From: Solirubrobacteraceae bacterium
GTDB taxonomy: Bacteria > Actinomycetota > Thermoleophilia > Solirubrobacterales > Solirubrobacteraceae
DNA: 5,184 nucleotides
Direction: 5' to 3'
Assembly (NCBI GenBank): GCA_025928415.1
Contig: JAICJK010000213.1
Span: 1 to 5,184 of the forward strand
In this document: piece after piece, positions 1 to 5,184 of the stretch
Position numbering within the stretch: the first letter of the stretch is position 1
How the letters are laid out: each line of letters starts with the position of its first letter
Program-made: the position numbers and the translations under genes
Notes under the pieces: generated by a model
Database searches by the model: none
Told to the model about the DNA's origin: nothing
Seen by the model: only the letters and a program-made list of their open reading frames with translations

Positions 1-364
1 CGACCTCCAGGCGCGCGCCTTCGACGGCGAGGCGGCTGACCTCGACCAGCGTGCTCGCCGGGCGGGCGGCCCCGAAGAACTCCTGGCGCACCGGGTTGAT
101 GCGCGGGCGGTCGTCGACGTCCAGCAGGTAGACCGTGACCTTCACGACGTCGGCGGGCCGCGCCCCGGCGGCGGCGAGCACGCGCCCCATCGTCGCGAAC
201 ACCTGGCGGGCCTGCGCGACCACGTCCCCCGCGCCGACGAGCGCGCCCTGCCCGTCGACCGGCACGATCCCCGAGATGTACAGCGCGTCCCCGGCCAGCA
301 CCGCGTCGGCGTAGTGGCTGATCGGCGGGGCGAGCCCCTCGACGCTGATCTCGCGCCGGCTCAT
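1..364 (-). CDS. RidA (YjgF/YER057c/UK114) family protein, C-terminus cut by window edge
   Basis: 121 residues are visible; about 5-15 more are expected beyond the left edge. The order is that of the Rid fold: MSRREISVEG, PPISHYADAV (Tyr18 at the conserved position), LYISGIVPVDGQG (about 29-40), ARQVFATMGRVLAAAGARPADVVKVTVYL (helix and strand, about 52-80), INPVRQEFF, then ARPASTLVEVSRLAVEGARLEV. Archetypal RidA is a trimeric deaminase of reactive enamine/imine intermediates such as 2-aminoacrylate and needs an Arg (Arg105) in the PAR(S/T) motif. Aligned on VEVxRL, that position is Ser here (RPASTLVEV), as in Rid subgroups without deaminase activity, so imine deamination is doubtful. The ATG overlaps the TGA of the ThDP enzyme (ATGA), placing it in the same operon. 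Family certain, reaction unknown. Confidence 0.88.
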   Translation of the reverse strand, partial: MSRREISVEGLAPPISHYADAVLAGDALYISGIVPVDGQGALVGAGDVVAQARQVFATMGRVLAAAGARPADVVKVTVYLLDVDDRPRINPVRQEFFGAARPASTLVEVSRLAVEGARLEV

Positions 365-2016
365 CCGGCCGCCGCCCGGATCTCGCTGAGCGTCTGGCGC
401 GGGGTGATCGCCTCGGGGTCCACGCGCAGCTCGAGCAGCGCCGGGCGCCCGCAGGCGAGCGCCTCGTCGAGGGCGCCGGCGACGTCCTCGGAGCGCTCGA
501 CGAGCGCCCCGTGGGCGCCGAAGGCGCGCGCGTAGGCCACGAAGTCCGGGTTGACGAGATCCGTGCCGGTCACGCGGCCCGGGTAGCGCCGCTCCTGGTG
601 CATGCGGATCGTGCCGTACATCCCGTTGTTGACGACGAGCACGACGACGTTCAGCCCCTCCTGCACGGCCGTGGCGAGCTCCTGGCCCGTCATCAGGAAG
701 TCCCCGTCGCCGGCCAGGCAGACGACGGCCCGGTCGGGGTGCACGGCCTTGGCCGCCACCGCGGCCGGGAAGCCGTAGCCCATCGAGCCGCTGCGCGGGG
801 CGAGCTGCGTCGGGTAGCGGGTGAACTCGTAGTAGCGGTGCGCCCAGACCGTGAAGTTCCCCGCGCCGCAGGTCAGGATCCCCTCGGGGGCCAGCCGCTC
901 GCGCAGGGCGGCCATCACGGCGGAGAGCTGCAGCGCGCCGGGCAGCTCGCGCTCCTCCCGCAGGTTGCGCTCGTAGGCGGCGTGCGCCTCGGCGAGCAGG
1001 CCCGCCCGCTCGCCCGCGCCCGCCGGGGCCAGCGCGCGGGCCGCGGCGGCGAACCGGCCCGGGCCGGACACGATCCCGAGCTCGGGCTCGTAGACGGCGC
1101 CGAGCTCGTCGGGGTCGGGGTGCACGTGGACCAGGCGCTGCTCGGGGACGGGTGAGCGCAGCAGCGTGTAGCCGCTGGACGGGACCTCGCCCAGCCGCCC
1201 GCCGATCGCCAGCAGCACGTCGGCCTCGGCGATCCGGCGCGCGAGCGCCGGGTCCATGCCGAGCCCCGCGTGCCCGGCGTAGGCCGGCGAGGAGTTGTCG
1301 ACGTAGTCCTGGCAGCGGAACGACGTGGCGACCGGCACCGCGTTGTCCTGCGCCCAGGCCATGACGTCGGCGCCGGCCTGCGCGCTCCAGCCGCCCTCGC
1401 CGACGATCGCCAGCGGGCGCCGCGCGCCGGCCAGCAGCTCGCGCAGCCGCGCGAGCTCCTGCGCCCCCGGCGAGGCGACCGCCGGGCGGAAGGGCACGGC
1501 GTCCGCCACCTCGGCGGTCTCCGTGAGCATGTCCTCGGGCAGCGCGACGACGACCGGCCCCGGGCGGCCCGACGTCGCGACCGAGAACGCCCGGGCGAGG
1601 ATCTCCGGCAGCCGGGCGGCGCTGTCGACCTGCGTGGCCCACTTGGCCAGGCCGCCGAACACCGCGCGGTAGTCGAGCTCCTGGAAGCCCTCGCGCCCCG
1701 CCGCGCCGCGCGCGACCTGCCCGACGAGCAGCAGCATGGGCGTCGAGTCCTGGAAGGCCGTGTGGACGCCATTGGTCGCGTGGGTCGCCCCGGGCCCGCG
1801 GGTCACCAGGCAGATCCCCGGGCGGCCGGTGAGCTTGCCGTAGGCCTCGGCCATGTTCGCCGCGCCGCCCTCGTGGCGCGTGGCGATCAGCCGCAGCGGC
1901 GCGTCGTGCAGGGCGTCGAGGACCGCGAGGTAGCTCTCGCCGGGGACGCCGAAGGCCAGCTCCGCGCCGTGCAGCACGAGCTGGTCGACCAGGATCTGCC
2001 CGCCGGTGCGGGTCAC
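361..2016 (-). CDS. Thiamine-diphosphate-dependent enzyme, acetolactate synthase/2-oxo acid decarboxylase superfamily
   Basis: A 551-aa protein with all three domains of the POX/AHAS-type ThDP family. The N-terminal Pyr domain (about 1-165) has FGVPGE, the catalytic Glu49 in RHEGGAANMAEAYG, TRGPGATH and PGPVVVALPEDM. A central domain (about 185-330) carries IGGRLGE and VHVHPDP. The C-terminal PP domain (about 365-551) has GSMGYGFPAAVAAK and the ThDP/Mg motif GDG (436-438) to NN (463-464). FQE (111-113) and Lys125 resemble acetolactate synthase, but His473 sits where the substrate-specifying Trp (W464 of E. coli AHAS II) would be, and no regulatory subunit gene is adjacent. The family includes acetolactate synthase, AruI-type 2-oxo acid decarboxylases and sulfoacetaldehyde acetyltransferase. 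Decarboxylation of a 2-oxo acid to an aldehyde for the nearby ALDH is an attractive inference. The GTG start overlaps the cupin stop; an in-frame ATG at 2355 would add 113 low-complexity residues that are shifted cupin sequence. Confidence 0.85.
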   Translation of the reverse strand: MTRTGGQILVDQLVLHGAELAFGVPGESYLAVLDALHDAPLRLIATRHEGGAANMAEAYGKLTGRPGICLVTRGPGATHATNGVHTAFQDSTPMLLLVGQVARGAAGREGFQELDYRAVFGGLAKWATQVDSAARLPEILARAFSVATSGRPGPVVVALPEDMLTETAEVADAVPFRPAVASPGAQELARLRELLAGARRPLAIVGEGGWSAQAGADVMAWAQDNAVPVATSFRCQDYVDNSSPAYAGHAGLGMDPALARRIAEADVLLAIGGRLGEVPSSGYTLLRSPVPEQRLVHVHPDPDELGAVYEPELGIVSGPGRFAAAARALAPAGAGERAGLLAEAHAAYERNLREERELPGALQLSAVMAALRERLAPEGILTCGAGNFTVWAHRYYEFTRYPTQLAPRSGSMGYGFPAAVAAKAVHPDRAVVCLAGDGDFLMTGQELATAVQEGLNVVVLVVNNGMYGTIRMHQERRYPGRVTGTDLVNPDFVAYARAFGAHGALVERSEDVAGALDEALACGRPALLELRVDPEAITPRQTLSEIRAAAG

Positions 2017-2510
2017 GCGACGACGGGCCGCTCGCTGAAGACCGTCGCCTTCTGCGTCTTGGGCTTGTCGGCGTCGGCGGGGTCGACGTAGGCGATCGTC
2101 CGCCGGCCCGCCCACTCGGCGGGCAGCAGCAGCACGCGCGCGAACGCGGACGGCTCGGTGGCCGACGTCGTGGCCAGCACCGGGTCCGGGCCGGCCTCGA
2201 ACCACGCCTCGCCGGGCCGGTAGGTGTGCACCTCGCCCTCGCTGTCGATCGTGATCTCGCCGGACAGCAGGCAGCGGATCCCCGGGCCTGGATGGGTGTG
2301 GCGGTGCGCGACGCCCCCCGGCTGGAAGTCGACGCGGTCGTGGCGCATGAGCCACGGCGTCGCCGGGTCCAGCGCGACCTCGCGCGCCAGCAGCGCGCCG
2401 GGCGCCGGCGCGCCGGACAGCGTCCAGCGCAGCCCGGCGGCCTCGTCGACGACCGTGTTCGGCCCGCCGGCGTCCTCGCCCGGCGCGTGGCGGTGCAGGG
2501 CGAGGATCAA
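2013..2510 (-). CDS. Cupin-domain protein with TTG start
   Basis: A 165-aa protein with one beta-barrel cupin domain. The core runs from about residue 57 to 130: QPGGVAHRHTHPGPG (63-77, His69, His71, His73), LLSGEITI (81-88), then YRPGEAWFEAGPDPV (97-111) as motif 2. The canonical motif-1 Glu is replaced by Gly (PGPG), and no His is present where motif 2 normally supplies one, so only the HxHxH cluster could bind metal. A C-terminal tail (about 131-165, including DPADADKPKTQKATVF) follows the barrel. The function is unknown; it could be an isomerase, a ligand-binding protein or an accessory factor. TTG is proposed because it overlaps the SDR stop as TTGA, matching the other junctions, and no ATG lies in frame before residue 55, too close to the barrel. 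A CTG four codons later is an alternative. The TGA stop overlaps the GTG of the ThDP enzyme. Confidence 0.8.
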   Translation of the reverse strand: MILALHRHAPGEDAGGPNTVVDEAAGLRWTLSGAPAPGALLAREVALDPATPWLMRHDRVDFQPGGVAHRHTHPGPGIRCLLSGEITIDSEGEVHTYRPGEAWFEAGPDPVLATTSATEPSAFARVLLLPAEWAGRRTIAYVDPADADKPKTQKATVFSERPVVA

Positions 2511-3256
2511 TGGAAGTACTGCCCGCCGTCGATGACCATCGTCTGGCCGGTCACGAACGCCGCGCCCGGCCCGCACAGGAACACCACGGCGCCCACGACG
2601 TCCTCCGGCACCTGGTCGCGCTTGAGGGTGCGCGAGCCGACCGAGACGTCGCGCAGCGCCTGCACCACCTCCGGATGGGACTCCACCCCCGCGCTCATCG
2701 TGAAGCCGGGCGCGACGCAGTTGACGAGCACCTCGTCGCCGCCGAGCTCCTTGGCCAGCGCGCGCGTCAGGGCGACGATCGCGCCCTTGCTCGTGACGTA
2801 GTGCAACAGGAACGGCACGCCGCGGAACGGCGTCCCGGAGGAGATGTTCACGATCCGCCCGCCGCCCTGCTCGCGCATGTGCGGCACGACCGCGCGGCAG
2901 GTGAGGAACATGCTCAGGACGTTGACGTCCATGACCTGGCGCCACTCGTCGGCCGGGATCTGCTCGAACGGGCGCATGGCCAGCGACGCGTAGAGGCCGG
3001 CGTTGTTGACCAGGATGTCGATCCGCCCGCAGCGCTCGAGCGTCTCGGCCGCCATGCGCTGCGCGTCGTCCTCCGAGGCGACGTCGATCGTGAGGCCGAC
3101 CCCGTCGTCGAAGTCCCGCGCGGCCTCCTCCGCGCCGCGCAGGTCGGCGACCACGATGCGCGCGCCCTGCGCCGCGAGGCCCTCGGCGATCGCGCGGCCG
3201 ATGCCCTGCGCGGCGCCGGTGACGATCGCGACCTTGCCGTCCAGCGCGCCGCTCAT
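2507..3256 (-). CDS. Short-chain dehydrogenase/reductase (SDR), classical, FabG-like
   Basis: A cytosolic NAD(P)-dependent oxidoreductase of 249 aa, the normal classical SDR length. The Rossmann glycine motif TGAAQGIG is at 13-20, NNAG at 84-87, the structural Asn at 112, catalytic Ser140 in NISSG, and Tyr153/Lys157 in YVTSK; the C-terminus carries the usual VTGQTMVIDGG. Asp38 at the end of strand beta-2 (VVADLRG) points to NAD(H) rather than NADP(H). The fold does not reveal the substrate; oxidation of a secondary alcohol, or reduction of a ketone, in the pathway of this operon is the simplest inference. The ATG is chosen because it overlaps the NIPSNAP stop (ATGA) and directly precedes SGALDGKVAIVTG; an upstream ATG at 3343 would add 29 residues that are only NIPSNAP sequence in another frame. 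The stop overlaps the TTG of the cupin gene. A FabG role in fatty-acid synthesis is unlikely, given the neighbours. Confidence 0.9.
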   Translation of the reverse strand: MSGALDGKVAIVTGAAQGIGRAIAEGLAAQGARIVVADLRGAEEAARDFDDGVGLTIDVASEDDAQRMAAETLERCGRIDILVNNAGLYASLAMRPFEQIPADEWRQVMDVNVLSMFLTCRAVVPHMREQGGGRIVNISSGTPFRGVPFLLHYVTSKGAIVALTRALAKELGGDEVLVNCVAPGFTMSAGVESHPEVVQALRDVSVGSRTLKRDQVPEDVVGAVVFLCGPGAAFVTGQTMVIDGGQYFH

Positions 3257-3567
3257 CGGATCGGGGAGAAGCTCGTGGGGATCAGGATGCGGTTGCGCTG
3301 CGTGTGGATCAGCGGCGTCAGCCGGGTCAGGAAGGACTTCCACGTCGCGTCGCCCTGCAGCGCGGCGCGGCGGCGCGCGCGCTCGTCGAGCGACTCATAG
3401 CCCCACATCTGGACGATCGAGCTGAGGTCGCCGATGTCGACGGTGAAGGCCCCGACGAGGTTGCCGAGGTGGCGCTGCTGCAGCTCGGTCCCCTCCTCGG
3501 CGTACAGCCGCACGACCTCGGCGAGCTTGCCGGTGTACACGTGGTAGGTGCGTTCCTCGACGATCAT
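3253..3567 (-). CDS. NIPSNAP family protein
   Basis: A small soluble protein of 104 aa with the standard bacterial NIPSNAP layout, a ferredoxin-like dimeric alpha/beta-barrel fold. It opens with EERTYHVYTGK (about 4-14), followed by the signature HLGNLVGAFTVDIG (about 33-46), the strand VQMWGYESLDERARRRAAL (about 52-70), then TWKSFL and a C-terminal RNRILIPTSFSP. Length and motif order are complete. The biochemical role of bacterial NIPSNAP proteins is not established; they recur in catabolic operons beside dehydrogenases and ThDP enzymes, as here. The ATG lies 7 nt after the ALDH stop, and the TGA overlaps the SDR start as ATGA. No signal peptide or membrane segment is visible. The family call is confident, but any specific function would be a guess. 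Confidence 0.88.
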   Translation of the reverse strand: MIVEERTYHVYTGKLAEVVRLYAEEGTELQQRHLGNLVGAFTVDIGDLSSIVQMWGYESLDERARRRAALQGDATWKSFLTRLTPLIHTQRNRILIPTSFSPIR

Positions 3568-3574
3568 CGCGCGC

Positions 3575-5035
3575 TCAGATGCCTCCCATGCACAGGTACT
3601 TGGTCTCCAGCCACTCGTCGATGCCGTACTTGGAGCCCTCGCGCCCGATGCCGGACTCCTTGACGCCGCCGAACGGCGCGACCTCGGTGGAGATGACGCC
3701 GGTGTTGATCCCGAGGATCCCGTACTCCAGGCCCTCGGAGACCCGCCAGATGCGCGCCATGTCGCGGCTGTAGAAGTAGCTCGACAGCCCGTAGGGCGTG
3801 TCGTTGGCCTTGCGCACCGCCTCCTCCTCGGAGCCGAAGCGGCTGATGCCGGCGACGGGGCCGAAGGTCTCCTCGACGCTCATCGCCATGTCGTCGGCGA
3901 TGCCGGTCAGGACGGTCGGCGCGAAGAACTGGGGGCCCAGCTCGTGGCGCTCGCCGCCGAGCAGCAGCTCGGCGCCGCGCGCCCGGGCGTCGGCGACGTG
4001 GCGCTGCACCTTCTCCATGCCGGCCACGTCGATCAGCGGGCCGACGTTGACGTCCGGGGCGAAGCCGTCGGCGACCGTCAGCCGGCCGGCCCCGTCGGTG
4101 AACCGCGTGACGAACTCGTCGTAGACCGCGTCCTGGACCAGGATGCGGTTGGCCGAGATGCACGTCTGCCCCGAGTTGCGGAACTTGCAGGTCAGCGCGC
4201 CGGCGACCGCCGCGTCGAGGTCGGCGTCGTCGAAGACGATGAACGGCGCGTTGCCGCCGAGCTCCAGCGAGACCTTCTTGACCTGCCCGGCGCACTGGGC
4301 CATCAGCAGCTTGCCGACCTCGGTGGAGCCGGTGAAGCCGAGCTTGCGCACGACCGGGTTGGACGTCATCTCGCGCCCGATCTCCGGCGCGTCCTGCGCG
4401 TCGCCGGTCACGATGCTCAGCACGCCCGGCGGCAGGCCGGCCTCCTCGCCGAGCTTCATGACCGCCAGCGCGGTCAGCGGGGTCTGCTCGGCCGGCTTGA
4501 GGACCATCGTGCAGCCCGCGGCCAGCGCGGGGGCCGCCTTGCGGGTGGGCATCGCGGCCGGGAAGTTCCACGGGGTGATGCCCGCGGTCACCCCGACGGC
4601 CTCCTTGGTCACGACGATCCGGCGGTCCTGCATGTAGGTGGGGATCGTGTCGCCGTAGACGCGCTTGGCCTCCTCCCCGAACCACTCCAGGAAGCTCGCG
4701 GCGTAGACGACCTCGACCCGCGACTCGGCCAGCGGCTTGCCCTGCTCGGTGGTCAGCAGCGCGGCGAGCTCCTCCTGGTGCTCGAGCATCGCGTCGGCCC
4801 AGCGGCGCATGATCGCCGCCCGCTCGCGCGCGAGCAACCCCCGCCAGGCGGGCAGCGCGCGCTGCGCGGCGGCGATCGCGCGGCGCGTCTCCGCCGCGCC
4901 CATCCGGGGGACCTCGGCGATCGTCCGGCCCGTCGCCGGGTCGGCGACCGCGAACGTCGCGCCGGAGTCGGCGTCCACCCAGGCGCCATCGACGTACGCC
5001 TGGCGGAGCAGCAGGTCCGGCGACAGCGTGCTCAC
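3575..5035 (-). CDS. gabD: Succinate-semialdehyde dehydrogenase-type aldehyde dehydrogenase (GabD family)
   Basis: This cytosolic ALDH is predicted to oxidise succinate semialdehyde, or a similar omega-carboxylated aldehyde, to the acid with NAD(P)+. The 486-aa length matches GabD (about 480-490). Visible motifs are TPWNFPA with Asn157, KPAEQTP with Lys180 and Glu183, FTGSTEVG (about 234-241), LELGGNAPF with general base Glu258, the nucleophile Cys292 in GQTC, EETFGP (about 388-393) and a C-terminal PFGGVKESGIGREGSKYGI block that is highly GabD-like. Arg125 (EEAKRVYGD), Arg286 (FRNSGQTC) and Ser461 match residues that hold the substrate carboxylate in human SSADH, which supports the substrate class. 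Glu183, where E. coli GabD has Ser, suggests NAD+ preference. The residue two after Cys292 is Ser, so the Cys-X-Cys redox pair of human SSADH is absent. The GTG start is chosen because it makes a GTGA overlap with the upstream stop and gives family length; a longer ATG start at 5125 would add 30 residues of out-of-frame hydrolase sequence. Glutarate or another semialdehyde remains possible. Confidence 0.9.
   Translation of the reverse strand: MSTLSPDLLLRQAYVDGAWVDADSGATFAVADPATGRTIAEVPRMGAAETRRAIAAAQRALPAWRGLLARERAAIMRRWADAMLEHQEELAALLTTEQGKPLAESRVEVVYAASFLEWFGEEAKRVYGDTIPTYMQDRRIVVTKEAVGVTAGITPWNFPAAMPTRKAAPALAAGCTMVLKPAEQTPLTALAVMKLGEEAGLPPGVLSIVTGDAQDAPEIGREMTSNPVVRKLGFTGSTEVGKLLMAQCAGQVKKVSLELGGNAPFIVFDDADLDAAVAGALTCKFRNSGQTCISANRILVQDAVYDEFVTRFTDGAGRLTVADGFAPDVNVGPLIDVAGMEKVQRHVADARARGAELLLGGERHELGPQFFAPTVLTGIADDMAMSVEETFGPVAGISRFGSEEEAVRKANDTPYGLSSYFYSRDMARIWRVSEGLEYGILGINTGVISTEVAPFGGVKESGIGREGSKYGIDEWLETKYLCMGGI
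3582..3587 (-). promoter_or_regulatory. Possible Shine-Dalgarno sequence for the NIPSNAP gene (GGGAGG)
   Basis: GGGAGG lies inside the last codons of the aldehyde dehydrogenase gene, 14 nt before the ATG at 3567. That is longer than the usual 5-9 nt spacing. It is the best purine-rich match near any start in the window, and it sits at the only junction without a stop/start overlap. It may be coincidental, because the bases also encode the Met-Gly-Gly near the ALDH C-terminus. Confidence 0.3.
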
Positions 5036-5184
5036 GAGCCCGGGGAGAGCGCCTGGCCCAGCTCCGCGCACGTGGCGACCTGCGCGACGTTGCCCATCGC
5101 GTAGCTCAAGGCGGCGTTCTGCCACTCCTCGCCGGTCGTCGACGTGCCGTCGGAGGCCACGTAGACCTCGTACCCGGCGTCGGC
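5032..5184 (-). CDS. Isochorismatase-like cysteine hydrolase, C-terminal end (partial at 5' end)
   Basis: Only the last 50 residues are in the window; the gene begins beyond the right edge. The visible part starts ADAGYEVYVASD and continues through a segment around EEWQNAALSYAMGNVAQV to ATCAELGQAL. This fits the last beta-strand (GYxVxVxxD), the helix carrying an AL motif, and the final 'V.T..EL' strand-helix typical of the isochorismatase/nicotinamidase fold. Family members hydrolyse amide, carbamoyl or vinyl-ether bonds with an Asp-Lys-Cys triad, but all three catalytic residues would lie upstream, so activity cannot be judged. The TGA stop overlaps the GTG start of the aldehyde dehydrogenase by 4 nt, so the two genes are almost certainly co-transcribed and translationally coupled. 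The substrate is unknown; an N-carbamoyl or amide compound is possible, as for RutB or N-carbamoylsarcosine amidohydrolase. The family call rests on a short C-terminal pattern and is moderate. Confidence 0.62.
   Translation of the reverse strand, partial: ADAGYEVYVASDGTSTTGEEWQNAALSYAMGNVAQVATCAELGQALSPGS

Noticed and set aside
915..1772. 285-aa minus-strand frame inside the ThDP enzyme gene
   Set aside because: It is a frame-shifted reading of the same gene, dominated by Arg, Ser, Ala and Pro, with no domain; the other frame carries continuous ThDP enzyme homology.
1270..2091. Plus-strand frames of up to 273 aa opposite the ThDP enzyme
   Set aside because: Arg/Ala/Gly/Asp-rich shadow sequence with no domain signature; the minus-strand ThDP motifs explain the region.
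2017..2355. N-terminal extension of the ThDP enzyme (113 aa), suggesting a fusion
   Set aside because: The added residues are the cupin gene read in another frame, Arg/Pro/Ala-rich and without homology; the GTG at 2016 gives family length and a standard overlap.
2511..2945. SDR-cupin overlap read as a 310-aa fusion protein
   Set aside because: The first 145 residues are the SDR gene in the wrong frame; the SDR has its own intact frame and stop at 2507-2509.
2510..3400. 296-aa open frame on the plus strand opposite the SDR and NIPSNAP genes
   Set aside because: Low-complexity composition with no motifs; it spans two convincing genes on the other strand.
3564..4685. 373-aa minus-strand frame inside the aldehyde dehydrogenase gene
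   Set aside because: Arg/Gly-rich frame-shifted reading of the ALDH; it has no motifs of its own.
3548..5104. 518-aa open frame on the plus strand opposite the aldehyde dehydrogenase
   Set aside because: It is an antisense shadow of a high-GC gene where stops are rare. The product is rich in Arg, Ala, Gly, Asp and Val with no recognisable domain, while the minus strand encodes a clear, full-length ALDH.
5036..5125. 30-aa N-terminal extension of the aldehyde dehydrogenase
   Set aside because: It overlaps the isochorismatase-like C-terminus in another frame and is not like ALDH N-termini; the GTG at 5035 fits better.
1..5184. Promoters, terminators, riboswitches, tRNA/rRNA, CRISPR, insertion sequences or direct repeats
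   Set aside because: Coding sequence fills the window except for 7 nt; I saw no repeat arrays, transposase, RNA gene or U-tract hairpin on either strand.

Overview
The window is a dense block of a catabolic-type operon. All genes are on the minus strand, so transcription runs from the right end of the window to the left. The DNA is very GC-rich (about 70% or more by eye), with strongly G/C-biased third codon positions, GTG and TTG starts, and long spurious open frames on the opposite strand. This fits a high-GC actinobacterium, perhaps a soil lineage such as Solirubrobacterales, but a high-GC proteobacterium cannot be excluded from this sequence alone.

Layout in transcription order, right to left: (1) the C-terminal 50 residues of an isochorismatase-like cysteine hydrolase, cut by the window edge; (2) a full succinate-semialdehyde dehydrogenase-type aldehyde dehydrogenase (GabD family, 486 aa); (3) a 104-aa NIPSNAP-family protein; (4) a 249-aa classical short-chain dehydrogenase/reductase; (5) a 165-aa single-domain cupin with a TTG start; (6) a 551-aa thiamine-diphosphate enzyme of the acetolactate synthase/decarboxylase superfamily; (7) a RidA (YjgF/YER057c/UK114) family protein cut by the left edge. 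Five of the six junctions are 4-nt stop/start overlaps (GTGA, ATGA, TTGA, GTGA, ATGA); the other, between ALDH and NIPSNAP, is a 7-nt gap. There is essentially no intergenic DNA, and I see no promoter, terminator, RNA gene, repeat, CRISPR array or mobile element.

The gene set suggests degradation of a small, probably nitrogen-containing carbon source. The ThDP enzyme could decarboxylate a 2-oxo acid (or join or cleave a C-C bond), and the aldehyde dehydrogenase could oxidise the resulting omega-carboxylated semialdehyde. The SDR would supply an alcohol/ketone oxidoreduction step, and the isochorismatase-like hydrolase could hydrolyse an amide or carbamoyl bond. RidA, NIPSNAP and cupin proteins are common accessory members of such operons and often have no proven reaction. 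The substrate cannot be read from the sequence. The combination itself, and several active-site departures from the family archetypes (RidA without its usual Arg, a cupin lacking two canonical metal ligands, a ThDP enzyme without the acetolactate synthase Trp), are the points most worth following up.
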